From Cheiracanthium punctorium (lineage: Eukaryota > Arthropoda > Arachnida > Araneae > Cheiracanthiidae), in NCBI GenBank assembly GCA_038373885.1, contig JAWZYV010010236.1, positions 248,001 through 312,000 on the forward strand: DNA of 64,000 nucleotides, read 5' to 3'. The notes below the pieces were generated by a model. It worked only from the letters and a program-made list of their open reading frames with translations. It had not been told where the DNA came from and did not search any database. A program made the translations under genes and the position numbers. Each line of letters opens with the position of its first letter. Positions within the stretch are counted from its first letter, which is position 1. Positions 29,639-43,571 of the stretch are shown here, piece after piece.

Positions 29639-32016
29639 GGTCATTATTGAAGCAATAGAGTACTGAACCATTCAAAACAGCATTGTTCATTTCAACAAAG
29701 CATCGGCGGCCCCGCGATGGATTGTGCATCTATCTTTCACAACAATGGAAGCCTTATGTAGATGAAGTAAGCGTGTATTGAGTGGCCCGCCGTGGCCTCT
29801 GCGTTGGGTGATCTCTCTCTCTCTACTCGTGAATCGGTTGTCTGGGGTTCTTGTCCAGTGTGCACCCCAACTGCAATTTAGGGTGGAGTGTAGAATGTTT
29901 ATGTGTATTATTATAATGTGGAATGTTTGAGTGTGCGATATACATGATGATGCCATGAATGCATGAATGTGTAATACATTGGATTGGGAACATCGAACAC
30001 CGGATTGCGGGCAGGTGGTGGGGGCATCACAGCCACTTGCCTTGTGCGCTCGGACATTCGCTGCGAGCCTGCGCGAGCGCTCGAGTGCAGGGGATGACGG
30101 TTGTGACGACTGCCGTCATCGCGATCGGTCAGTTCGGAACTTGCGTCCGAGGCTCAAAAGTCGGCCAAGATGAGGTGGCGTTCCTGTTGTCGTGGACGGC
30201 AGGCCCGAAACTTGGATCTGGCCCGCTTCCCTGGTGCAGTGCTGGAAATGAAAAGTTCCCGTCCTCACGGCTAGCAGGAATGTCCCAAGATTGGAGCCCG
30301 AATGTCAGAGATTGTGATCACAAAAGATGATCACAAAATGGGAAATAAATAAAAGCAATAGGAATAAAAGAAACAGATACAAATTAACAGCAAAGCGATC
30401 ATGGATCATTTGTTGTAGTGGATTGTCCATAATAGATGATTAATGGTCGATTTGCTATTAGATAGATACAAACAATACAAATTAATACTAGCTGAATAAA
30501 CTATCTCAAAGAAAAAGGTCTTGCTTATGTTGGTCGTAGTGGGCTAAAGCTCGGATCTGGCCGGTTGGATGGAACCAGGGATCATCCCCGTGCTGGAAAG
30601 GAAGAGTTCTGTTTGGCCAATGTCAGCTGGACTGACGAATGATTGGCAGTCGATTGGCCGCAAACGACTGACCAAGCCGACCAAACTGACCGAAACGATC
30701 CAGCGAATTATGGGTGTCACAAGACAACTACAAACCACGCAGATGCCATGGGGGCTTTTTTTTCTTCTTTTGTTTCGAATTTTATATGAGGAGAAGTATA
30801 TTTAAATTGTTACAGTGAACCCTCTGATAGTGCGTCACTTCCGCAAAAAGTAAATGGAAATTGAGAAATATCACTCTACTTTAAAAATACAATAAAAACT
30901 CTGTAATTTGTTCCTCTGGCACTGATCACTCTTCTTACTAAATTTAAAAAATGGTACTTTACTTTTTTCTAAATTCAAACATCTGATAACCAGAACATTT
31001 TATGAAATCAATCCTAAAAGTACATTCAAGCAATTTTTTTTATTGATATCATTAATTTAATACTTTAGTTCAAAATAAGTACTGTACATCCGTTTCATTT
31101 TCTTTCCTGTTACTTAATTTAATTTAAATATTTACTTTCGTTAATTACTTTTCAATCTAGGTTAATCAAGAAAAAAATAAAACTTTTTTATGTGCCTCAA
31201 TAAAAATAGATAAATCAATGTCTGTGCCACTGCTAATAAATTGTTCACTTTACCGATCTGCCTTGATTTTGAAGTAATTGCGCAAAATACAGGGTGGTCC
31301 TGAACTATATCACGGTAGATTTTATTATGTCGAACTCAGAATGCATAAAGAATATCAGGATAAGTCCTCTCGTAGCAGAGTAGAAAAATAAAGCAGAGGC
31401 AGAAGTAATCTTAGAATGAGGACAAAGAATGAAACAGTCCGAAAGTTTTAAATACCTTTTTTTTAAATTTAAGTTTTAAAAATATGTTTATATAATTGCT
31501 TATGTGTAAGAATGCAGTTTCATAAATAACGAAGCAAACAATATTTTTTAGCACTTGTTTCTTGTCTATCAAAATCTTGTACTTACCACCTCTCTTAACG
31601 ACCGCTTTTTCGAGGAATTGAGAGTGGTCGCACCCGAGAAGTTCCACTGTAAATGTATATTCTGGTATAATTTGGTTCATTGCATTTCGAATTTCATACT
31701 GTTTGGCCCTCTGATTCAGATATATATATTCTTTTTCCTATGGGCTATGTCATTTTTGCAGTAATATTCATTATTTTTTACTTATTAATTATCTATTTAT
31801 AATTTAATTAATAAGTAAAGCACAATTTATGCAATATTTTGTATATGTATCTTCTATATATATAAAAATGAATGTTTGTGTGTGTGTGTATGTATGTATG
31901 TGGTGTGTGCGACATTGAAAAACTCCAAAACCGTTTGACCGATCACCATGAAATTTGGTACACTTAAGTATTTTCTCACGGAGGAGGATTTTATGCTATC
32001 CATTTTACTCTAGCTC

Positions 32017-32695
32017 GCCGCTAGGTGGCGCGGCAGAACGTCGAATACTATTCAACCGCTTGCTATGAAACACCGTTTAACTTATCTTAACGAAAATTGG
32101 TACGTATGAATATTTGAACAAGGAGAATATTTTTATGCAATCCATTTTGATATAACTTGCCGCTAGGTGGCGCTGCAGAGTGTCGAATGCTATTCCGTTG
32201 GACCGCTTGCTATGAAAATACCATTCAACTAATTTTGATAAAAATTGCCATTTATGGATATTGGAATACGGAGAGTATTTTTACGTAATCCATTTGCTAT
32301 AACTTGCCGCTAGGTGGCACTGCAGAGCGTCGAATTCTATTCTGTTGGATCGCTTGCTATGAAAATACCATTCAACCAATTTTGATGAAAATTGCCATTT
32401 AAGGATATTTGAACACTGAGAGCGTTTTTATGCTATCCATTTTCCTCTAGCTTGCCGCTAGGTGGCGCTGCAGTACATCGAATTCTATTCCGTTCGACCG
32501 CTCGCTATGGAAGTGCCGTTCGACCGGTTTTGATGAAAATTGGTACACACAGATATTTGAAGAAGTAGAATATTTTTACACTATCCATTATGCTGTAACT
32601 TGCCGCTAGATGGTGCTGCAGAACGCCGAATTCTATTTCATTTAAGCGCTTGCTGTGAAAATACCGGCCAACCGATTTTGATGACAATTGGTACA
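32017..32695 (+). repeat. ~148-bp tandem repeats with CTCF-like core, unit C
   Basis: Same five monomers as unit B. One core here reads CCGCTAGGTGGCACT (near 32307). Confidence 0.72.
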
Positions 32696-33339
32696 CATGG
32701 ATATTAGGGTGGATCGAAAAAAACATTTTTCGGAATTTCAAAACCTACCTATGCGGAAAAGATGTTCTGTAGTATGGAGATAAAGGGAAAAATAACAAAA
32801 AATTTTAATTTAAAATTTAATGCTGCCGCAAGGGGGGTTAAATTACCCTAAAAAACGAGAAAAAGAGTGAAATTTGCTTTTATATGGTGAAAATAAAAAT
32901 AATGTTAATCAGAACCTACCTATGCGGAAAATATGTTCTATAGTATGGAGATAAAGGGAAAAATAATTTTAAAATTGAAATTTAAAGTTTAATGCTGTCG
33001 CAAGGCGGTTGAATTTTCGAAAAAAAGGGGAATATGACTAAATTTTGCTCATCCATGAAGAGAAGATATTCTATGATGCATAAAGTATTGGAAAAATAAA
33101 ACAAAAAATTACATTTTAGATTAAGCTCTGTCTCGAGGAAGATTAAATTTAGATATTTAAGTCTCTTTATGGTAAAAAGCTAGCGTTATTTTTGTTAAAT
33201 ATAAAAATACAATTTGGTGCTACTTAATGTTTTTGAAATGAGAAGACATACTAAATGACTACATAAAAAGACACTTTTGATACTTTTATATCTTACTTAA
33301 ATAGTTACTCAAAACAAACCTAGAAAAAACCTGTGAAAA

Positions 33340-35609
33340 TTACAGTGGGCGGTAATCCCGTTTGGTGTTGAAAACTGGCATGAGGTTTCGTGATTCCAGA
33401 CGATTTCTTATTAAACCATCTCTTCTGGAAGGTCCACAGACAGCAGCAGATGCTTCAATGACTATTTTAACTATTCGTTCTGTAGCCTGAGTATGGCAGG
33501 GAAACCCTGTGATAGCAGGTAGTACTGCCTCTGGAATAATTGTTGAGTTTCTTGTAGCTTCTAAAATCATGTCATCACTAAATTGTTCAGTCAGTGGAGG
33601 CTCTGTTACATATTCCCACTTAATCAAATCCACATAATCCGTTGCACAAAGGTCAAAATCTGGTATATTGAAGACACGAATATTATTCGTTGCAGTGGTT
33701 GTGGTTGCATTAGACTGTTTGACATTGCGCGCTTCCAGAATTCTCCGAAGTGCCAATTCCTTTATATGACTTCTGTTGTCAGCTAGCATCGATATAAGAA
33801 TATTTTCAGGATGGCCAAAAAACCAGTTTCTTTGAATAACAGTGTCGATGCGGCCTCCAAATCACTGGACAAATAACGCGATAAAACGATTGACTGATGT
33901 AAATGTTGTGCACCATAGATTACCGATGGTTTTGTCTTTATGTTGAACCACATAGGGGCATAGACGTTTAGGATGAATGTCGTTAGAATCACTAAAGCCT
34001 CGGAAGGATTTCCGTTAGCTATATAGAGTCTGAGAATTCTATTTCCAGTTGCAAGCCACCTTGAGTGACAAAGTTTTCCTGAGTTTCTCTTTGACAGACT
34101 TTCGCTGCAATGTCCACAGTTCATTGCTTCACAAATTTCCATAAGGTACAGTTTATCAGTGCTTAAATCCTTTTTATTAGTCGCTTCACTTAGTGTGCAT
34201 CGTATTGGCGTGAATGTAGCTACGGATAGCTTTTCGCATCCGGCCAGTAATTTTCCAATTTCGCCAGTGAAACTTCTGGGTCCAGCCGTGGGTCCATCTA
34301 AGTAAGTGAAAAGGTGACGTAGTGGTAGCTCATTTGCGTGCAATTGGCACACAAACCACTGAAGTGGACGCTTAAGGATTAGTTCCATGATTCGGATAAT
34401 ACCCCCTTTGACACCTGTGTTGACAGATGTTCCATCACAAGCGATCGCAATCAACTTTGTTACATCTATGTTATTGCCAATACGTGACAGAAATTCAAGT
34501 ATTTGTTTTCCAATAATTTGCGCTCTCCCGCAATTTACAAATACGTGTCCGATGTACTTTGAACCAGGTTCTTTTATCAAGCTTATGTGTTCTTCTATTA
34601 TCACTGTTCTTCTATTGTCTTCCATTGTTAGTGTCCTGTCTTTGCGTCCATCGAAGTACAAACCAAACTGGTCATAATTATATTCTGTTAGAACTGGCTG
34701 AGACGTTAGAGTAGTTCTGCTCTTAGATCTCAATCGTCGAATTTTATTTCTGTCAACAACATTCAATATGTTTCCTTGTGAAATAATTCCTACGTCTTGA
34801 AGTGTAGCTGACAAGATGGCAGCGCCTGCTCTGTCGGAAATTCCAAATCTATATAATGTTCTACATACAGCAGTAAATTTTGTTGCTACAGGTATGGCAT
34901 CGGCTACAGTGTTAGGATTTTCAGCGATATCTGTTGGTGAAGAAAAGTCTGTATGCTCGCACTTACGCCGCTTCAATTTACATTCATCATTCAAGTCCAT
35001 TGAGCTGAAAGAAGCATTAGTCAGTGTTTTATTTATCTCCTCATATCGCTCTTGTTTGAATTTTCATTTATCAGCCTTAATTCTTTTGAAAGTGACTTTC
35101 TGATCCAGTGATTCAATTACCATCTTGCTCTCAGTTCGCTGGTCTAATAGAAATTCACGCTCCTTTATTGGTACCTTCCGTTCTTTATTACAGCAGCAAC
35201 TTTCAAACGATTTACAAATGCATGCCGATATATCAAATAGAAAATTTGCTTTCTTTCGAAAAGTATCCATTTGCTTACAATAACTCTCAGTATCTTTTCT
35301 TGCTTTTTAAGATTTCAGGAGGGAGCGATATTTGTCGTGGTAAGAAAGTATTTTTCTTAAAATGCTGTAGTGGTCTATTATTGGGATTGAAGCTCGTTTA
35401 CAGATCTCTTTTAACTTATTAGCAACTTTTTCACACGAGGAGGAAATGCAGTTCCATTGTTTAGTAGATGCAGTTCTATTGTTTTGGTTCTCTTTTGAAA
35501 GCCAGCATACACATCTTATTACATGTTCGTAAGTGTGAAGCATATTACTTGGCATATCACAGCCAGAGCCAAATACAGGGCAAATCATGTCTTTTCTTAT
35601 AAACGCCAT
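33340..35609 (-). pseudogene. hAT-like transposase pseudogene (unit C)
   Basis: Same four pieces, the same two in-frame stops (35307-35309 and 35064-35066) and the same frame change as unit B. It differs by Gln for Glu in the VC(E/Q)LHAN motif. Confidence 0.75.
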
Positions 35610-37406
35610 AGGGTCATTCAGTGATGACTGACATTACAATTTTACTACATTTGTAACCTTTGAAGTTCACCAGTGGCTTGAAATATATATATTTATTTAT
35701 TTAAAATTGATCAAGAGTATCATAAATAAGTACTATACTGTTATCTATTCTCATTATAAAAAATCTTTTTTTCTTTTTTTAAATAAAAGGAAATCAAAAA
35801 ACGTGACTGATGTTACACAGATGTAACCAATAACTTCAATACCAATAACTTCAATACCAATAAACCAATAACTTCAAGACCGTTCAACTGTGCGCCATGG
35901 AAATTCGTAAACATAGATGTTTGAACGAAAAGAATATTTTTCCGGCATCCGTTTAGCTATAACTCGCCTTCTGTACCGTTCAACCGTTTGCTATGAAAAT
36001 ACCGTTCAACCGATTTATGAAAATTGGTACACACAGATATTTGAGCACGGAGAATACTTTTACGCTATCAGTTTTGCTATGACTTGCATCTAGATGCCGA
36101 TACAGCGCACCAACTTCAAAGCCGTTCGACTAATCACCTTAAAAATTGGTATACATACACATTTGAGCAGACAGAATATTTTTTTAGTATTCATTCGGCT
36201 GTACTCATCTTTTGATGGCACTGCAGCCAGGGCCTGATTTCCGGGAGGGCATTTGGGGCTAGCGCTCGGGCCTCCAACAAAAAGGGGCCACGCAAATTGT
36301 TCGTTAAGTTTAAAAATTTGTAAATTTTGAAAGGAGTTTCGAAAGAGGGTAACCTAAGGAAATTTTTGACAAGGGCCCCCAACTCGGCAAATCTGCCCCT
36401 GTGTGCAGCACTTTATTATTTTAACACGCCACTAGATAGCACTTCAGCAATCAACTTTTTGATCGTTCAACTAACCGCTCGGAAAATTTGTATACATACA
36501 CATTTGAACACAATATTTTTGCGTTATCCATTTTTCTTAACTCGCCCTTTGTGGCGCTTTAGCGTATTATTGCTTTTAATTTGCCACTAGATGGCGATGC
36601 AGCGTATCGTGACCGTTAAACTGCTTCTATGAAGATTGGTACACATAGAAATTTGAACATGAAAAGATTTTGATGCTACCCATTTTGCAAATACTTCGAC
36701 AGTTGATGGCGCTGCTCCGAATCATCTTTTTCACTCTTCAAACGATCGCCATGAAATTCTTTATACATAATTGTTGAACACAGATAATATTTATCCAATA
36801 TCAATTTTGCTATATCTTTTTATTATGATAAATAGTAATTATATTAAAGCGTAATATAAAAAAAGAATCCATTCATTCCCGTGCGAAGAACGGGCCCGAC
36901 AGCTAGTATATATATATATAAAGAACATAGTATCTCCTCCTTTTTTTGTAGTACACAGTAATTATTAAGTTTGTGTTGTTAGGGCAAAGTTGCACCCAGA
37001 CAGCACATAAGCTTAAATCAAGCTTGACATTTCTTTGAATTTGATGTATTAATACAAGCTTGACAGTTTAATTCATTTTAAGCCTGAAGCAAGCTTGGAG
37101 ATTACCAAAAAATGAGTCAGCAAATATTTTCCTGCCGAATTTAAGTCATTTGAACTGTCAAGCTTGAATACAACTTGATGACTGCTTGATTTGGAAAGGC
37201 ACATCAACATAACAAATAATTTATCATCAGTCATAAATGTACTTGATCATAGAATTTAAAAAAATAGATTCCATATTTCCAAATATTGAAGTTCTTCAAA
37301 ATAAAATACAAATATACTACAAAATTGATTTCAAAATCAGTCGTTTGTCTCGATTTTTGCCAATATTGCCCAACAGCAGCAGGAAGAAAACAACTCCACT
37401 CCACTC

Positions 37407-37476
37407 GTGACGTCACTTCTGGTCGCGGCCCGTGACGTCATCCGGCCCCGCCCCCCCTGAGACGTCACTTCCGCCG
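37407..37476. promoter_or_regulatory. CRE/ETS motif cluster, unit D
   Basis: Full CREs at 37408-37415 and 37433-37440, and GACGTCACTTCCG from 37461. Confidence 0.55.
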
Positions 37477-37514
37477 CACGAAACGCGCCGCTTACTACTA
37501 CCGTTTGATCGACA

Positions 37515-37600
37515 GCCCCGCGATGAGGCCCGAACCCGGGACCTTCACACTTCAGCCGTTACCATTCTGATTGCCTTGTCCACTCGGCCATGGTGGGGCC
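37515..37600 (-). repeat. tRNA-derived SINE head, unit D
   Basis: Minus-strand A-box-like and B-box-like pair, almost identical to unit B. Confidence 0.6.
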
Positions 37601-39978
37601 GGTCATTATTGAAGCAATAGAGTACTGAACCATTCAAAACAGCATTGTTCATTTCAACAAAGCATCGGCGGCCCCGCGATGGATTGTGCATCTATCTTTC
37701 ACAACAATGGAAGCCTTATGTAGATCAAGTAAGCGTGTATTGAGTGGCCCGCCGTGGCCTCTGCGTTGGGTGATCTCTCTCTCTCTACTCGTGAATCGGT
37801 TGTCTGGGGTTCTTGTCCAGTGTGCACCCCAACTGCAATTTAGGGTGGAGTGTAGAATGTTTATGTGTATTATTATAATGTGGAATGTTTGAGTGTGCGA
37901 TATACATGATGATGCCATGAATGCATGAATGTGTAATACATTGGATTGGGAACATCGAACACCGGATTGCGGGCAGGTGGTGGGGGCATCACAGCCACTT
38001 GCCTTGTGCGCTCGGACATTCGCTGCGAGCCTGCGCGAGCGCTCGAGTGCAGGGGATGACGGTTGTGACGACTGCCGTCATCGCGATCGGTCAGTTCGGA
38101 ACTTGCGTCCGAGGCTCAAAAGTCGGCCAAGATGAGGTGGCGTTCCTGTTGTCGTGGACGGCAGGCCCGAAACTTGGATCTGGCCCGCTTCCCTGGTGCA
38201 GTGCTGGAAATGAAAAGTTCCCGTCCTCACGGCTAGCAGGAATGTCCCAAGATTGGAGCCCGAATGTCAGAGATTGTGATCACAAAAGATGATCACAAAA
38301 TGGGAAATAAATAAAAGCAATAGGAATAAAAGAAACAGATACAAATTAACAGCAAAGCGATCATGGATTATTTGTTGTAGTGGATTGTCCATAATAGATG
38401 ATTAATGGTCGATTTGCTATTAGATAGATACAAACAATACAAATTAATACTAGCTGAATAAACTATCTCAAAGAAAAAGGTCTTGCTTATGTTGGTCGTA
38501 GTGGGCTAAAGCTCGGATCTGGCCGGTTGGATGGAACCAGGGATCATCCCCGTGCTGGAAAGGAAGAGTTCTGTTTGGCCAATGTCAGCTGGACTGACGA
38601 ATGATTGGCAGTCGATTGGCCGCAAACGACTGACCAAGCCGACCAAACTGACCGAAACGATCCAGCGAATTATGGGTGTCACAAGACAACTACAAACCAC
38701 GCAGATGCCATGGGGGCTTTTTTTTCTTCTTTTGTTTCGAATTTTATATGAGGAGAAGTATATTTAAATTGTTACAGTGACACCTCTGATAGTGCGTCAC
38801 TTCCGCAAAAATTAAATGGAAATTGAGAAATATCACTCTACTTTAAAAATACAATAAAAACTCTGTAATTTGTTCCTCTGGCACTGATCACTCTTCTTAC
38901 TAAATTTAAAAAATGGTACTTTACTTTTTTCTAAATTCAAACATCTGATAACCAGAACATTTTATGAAATCAATCCTAAAAGTACATTCAAGCAATTTTT
39001 TTTATTGATATCATTAATTTAATACTTTAGTTCAAAATAAGTACTGTACATCCGTTTCATTTTCTTTCCTGTTACTTAATTTAATTTAAATATTTACTTT
39101 CGTTAATTACTTTTCAATCTAGGTTAATCAAGAAAAAAATAAAACTTTTTTATGTGCCTCAATAAAAATAGATAAATCAATGTCTGTGCCACTGCTAATG
39201 AATTGTTCACTTTACCGATCTGCCTTGATTTTGAAGTAATTGCGCAAAATACAGGGTGGTCCTGAACTATATCACGGTAGATTTTATTATGTCGAACTCA
39301 GAATGCATAAAGAATATCAGGATAAGTCCTCTCGTAGCAGAGTAGAAAAATAAAGCAGAGGCAGAAGTAATCTTAGAATGAGGACAAAGAATGAAACAGT
39401 CCGAAAGTTTTAAATACTTTTTTTTAAATTTAAGTTTTAAAAATATGTTTATATAATTGCTTATGTGTAAGAATGCAGTTTCATAAATAACGAAGCAAAC
39501 AATATTTTTTAGCACTTTTTTCTTGTCTATCAAAATATTGTACTTACCACCTCTCTTAACGACCGCTTTTTCGAGGAATTGAGAGTGGTCGCACCCGAGA
39601 AGTTCCACTGTAAATGTATATTCTGGTATAATTTGGTTCATTGCATTTCGAATTTCATACTGTTTGGCCCTCTGATTCAGATATATATATTCTTTTTCCT
39701 ATGGGCTATGTCATTTTTGCAGTAATATTCATTATTTTTTACTTATTAATTATCTATTTATAATTTAATTAATAAGTAAAGCACAATTTATGCAATATTT
39801 TGTATATGTATCTTCTATATATATAAAAATGAATGTTTGTGTGTGTGTGTATGTATGTATGTGGTGTGTGCGACATTGAAAAACTCCAAAACCGTTTGAC
39901 CGATCACCATGAAATTTGGTACACTTAAGTATTTTCTCACGGAGGAGGATTTTATGCTATCCATTTTACTCTAGCTCG

Positions 39979-40657
39979 CCGCTAGGTGGCGCGGCAGAAC
40001 GTCGAATACTATTCAACCGCTTGCTATGAAACACCGTTTAACTTATCTTAACGAAAATTGGTACGTATGAATATTTGAACAAGGAGAATATTTTTATGCA
40101 ATCCATTTTGATATAACTTGCCGCTAGGTGGCGCTGCAGAGTGTCGAATTCTATTCCGTTGGACCGCTTGCTATGAAAATACCATTCAACTAATTTTGAT
40201 AAAAATTGCCATTTATGGATATTGGAATACGGAGAGTATTTTTACGTAATCCATTTTGCTATAACTTGCCGCTAGGTGGCGCTGCAGAGCGTCGAATTCT
40301 ATTCTGTTGGATCGCTTGCTATGAAAATACCATTCAACCAATTTTGATGAAAATTGCCATTTAAGGATATTTGAACACTGAGAGCGTTTTTATGCTATCC
40401 ATTTTCCTCTAGCTTGCCGCTAGGTGGCGCTGCAGTACATCGAATTCTATTCCGTTCGACCGCTCGCTATGGAAGTGCCGTTCGACCGGTTTTGATGAAA
40501 ATTGGTACACACAGATATTTGAAGAAGTAGAATATTTTTACACTATCCATTATGCTGTAACTTGCCGCTAGATGGTGCTGCAGAACGCCGAATTCTATTT
40601 CATTTAAGCGCTTGCTGTGAAAATACCGGCCAACCGATTTTGATGACAATTGGTACA
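39979..40657 (+). repeat. ~148-bp tandem repeats with CTCF-like core, unit D
   Basis: Same five monomers and spacing as unit B. Confidence 0.72.
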
Positions 40658-41301
40658 CATGGATATTAGGGTGGATCGAAAAAAACATTTTTCGGAATTT
40701 CAAAACCTACCTATGCGGAAAAGATGTTCTGTAGTATGGAGATAAAGGGAAAAATAACAAAAAATTTTAATTTAAAATTTAATGCTGCCGCAAGGGGGGT
40801 TAAATTACCCTAAAAAACGAGAAAAAGAGTGAAATTTGCTTTTATATGGTGAAAATAAAAATAATGTTAATCAGAACCTACCTATGCGGAAAATATGTTC
40901 TATAGTATGGAGATAAAGGGAAAAATAATTTTAAAATTGAAATTTAAAGTTTAATGCTGTCGCAAGGCGGTTGAATTTTCGAAAAAAAGGGGAATATGAC
41001 TAAATTTTGCTCATCCATGAAGAAAAGATATTCTATGATGCATAAAGTATTGGAAAAATAAAACAAAAAATTACATTTTAGATTAAGCTCTGTCTCGAGG
41101 GAGATTAAATTTAGATATTTAAGTCTCTTTATGGTAAAAAGCTAGCGTTATTTTTGTTAAATATAAAAATACAATTTGGTGCTACTTAATGTTTTTGAAA
41201 TGAGAAGACATACTAAATGACTACATAAAAAGACACTTTTGATACTTTTATATCTTACTTAAATAGTTACTCAAAACAAACCTAGAAAAAACCTGTGAAA
41301 A

Positions 41302-43571
41302 TTACAGTGGGCGGTAATCCCGTTTGGTGTTGAAAACTGGCATGAGGTTTCGTGATTCCAGACGATTTCTTATTAAACCATCTCTTCTGGAAGGTCCACA
41401 GACAGCAGCAGATGCTTCAATGACTATTTTAACTATTCGTTCTGTAGCCTGAGTATGGCAGGGAAACCCTGTGATAGCAGGTAGTACTGCCTCTGGAATA
41501 ATTGTTGAGTTTCTTGTAGCTTCTAAAATCATGTCATCACTAAATTGTTCAGTCAGTGGAGGCTCTGTTACATATTCCCACTTAATCAAATCCACATAAT
41601 CCGTTGCACAAAGGTCAAAATCTGGTATATTGAAGACACGAATATTATTCGTTGCAGTGGTTGTGGTTGCATTAGACTGTTTGACATTGCGCGCTTCCAG
41701 AATTCTCCGAAGTGCCAATTCCTTTATATGACTTCTGTTGTCAGCTAGCATCGATATAAGAATATTTTCAGGATGGCCAAAAAACCAGTTTCTTTGAATA
41801 ACAGTGTCGATGCGGCCTCCAAATCACTGGACAAATAACGCGATAAAACGATTGACTGATGTAAATGTTGTGCACCATAGATTACCGATGGTTTTGTCTT
41901 GATGTTGAACCACATAGGGGCATAGACGTTTAGGATGAATGTCGTTAGAATCACTAAAGCCTCGGAAGGATTTCCGTTAGCTATATAGAGTCTGAGAATT
42001 CTATTTCCAGTTGCAAGCCACCTTGAGTGACAAAGTTTTCCTGAGTTTCTCTTTGACAGACTTTCGCTGCAATGTCCACAGTTCATTGCTTCACAAATTT
42101 CCATAAGGTACAGTTTATCAGTGCTTAAATCCTTTTTATTAGTCGCTTCACTTAGTGTGCATCGTATTGGCGTGAATGTAGCTACGGATAGCTTTTCACA
42201 TCCGGCCAGTAATTTTCCAATTTCGCCAGTGAAACTTCTGGGTCCAGCCGTGGGTCCATCTAAGTAAGTGAAAAGGTGACGTAGTGGTAGCTCATTTGCG
42301 TGCAATTGGCACACAAACCACTGAAGTGGACGCTTAAGGATTAGTTCCATGATTCGGATAATACCCCCTTTGACACCTGTGTTGACAGATGTTCCATCAC
42401 AAGCGATCGCAATCAACTTTGTTACATCTATGTTATTGCCAATACGTGACAGAAATTCAAGTATTTGTTTTCCAATAATTTGCGCTCTCCCGCAATTTAC
42501 AAATACGTGTCCGATGTACTTTGAACCAGGTTCTTTTATCAAGCTTATGTGTTCTTCTATTATCACTGTTCTTCTATTGTCTTCCATTGTTAGTGTCCTG
42601 TCTTTGCGTCCATCGAAGTACAAACCAAACTGGTCATAATTATATTCTGTTAGAACTGGCTGAGACGTTAGAGTAGTTCTGCTCTTAGATCTCAATCGTC
42701 GAATTTTATTTCTGTCAACAACATTCAATATGTTTCCTTGTGAAATAATTCCTACGTCTTGAAGTGTAGCTGACAAGATGGCAGCGCCTGCTCTGTCGGA
42801 AATTCCAAATCTATATAATGTTCTACATACAGCAGTAAATTTTGTTGCTACAGGTATGGCATCGGCTACAGTGTTAGGATTTTCAGCGATATCTGTTGGT
42901 GAAGAAAAGTCTGTATGCTCGCACTTACGCCGCTTCAATTTACATTCATCATTCAAGTCCATTGAGCTGAAAGAAGCATTAGTCAGTGTTTTATTTATCT
43001 CCTCATATCGCTCTTGTTTGAATTTTCATTTATCAGCCTTAATTCTTTTGAAAGTGACTTTCTGATCCAGTGATTCAATTACCATCTTGCTCTCAGTTCG
43101 CTGGTCTAATAGAAATTCACGCTCCTTTATTGGTACCTTCCGTTCTTTATTACAGCAGCAACTTTCAAACGATTTACAAATGCATGCCGATATATCAAAT
43201 AGAAAATTTGCTTTCTTTCGAAAAGTATCCATTTGCTTACAATAACTCTCAGTATCTTTTCTTGCTTTTTAAGATTTCAGGAGGGAGCGATATTTGTCGT
43301 GGTAAGAAAGTATTTTTCTTAAAATGCTGTAGTGGTCTATTATTGGGATTGAAGCTCGTTTACAGATCTCTTTTAACTTATTAGCAACTTTTTCACACGA
43401 GGAGGAAATGCAGTTCCATTGTTTAGTAGATGCAGTTCTATTGTTTTGGTTCTCTTTTGAAAGCCAGCATACACATCTTATTACATGTTCGTAAGTGTGA
43501 AGCATATTACTTGGCATATCACAGCCAGAGCCAAATACAGGGCAAACCATGTCTTTTCTTATAAACGCCAT
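41302..43571 (-). pseudogene. hAT-like transposase pseudogene (unit D)
   Basis: Same organisation, stops (43269-43271 and 43026-43028) and frame change as units B and C. It shares the Gln variant with C. Confidence 0.75.

Larger units (their letters stand above)
28943..36906 (+). repeat. Tandem array unit C
   Basis: Full 7964-bp unit with the same order of parts as B. It has small private differences, such as an extra C in the C-run before the third CRE-like site. It shares the VCQLHAN transposase variant with D. Confidence 0.93.
31850..36906 (+). mobile_element. Non-autonomous Helitron-like element, unit C
   Basis: TC start at 31850, hairpin and CTAG at 36903-36906. Same internal order as unit B. 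Confidence 0.72.
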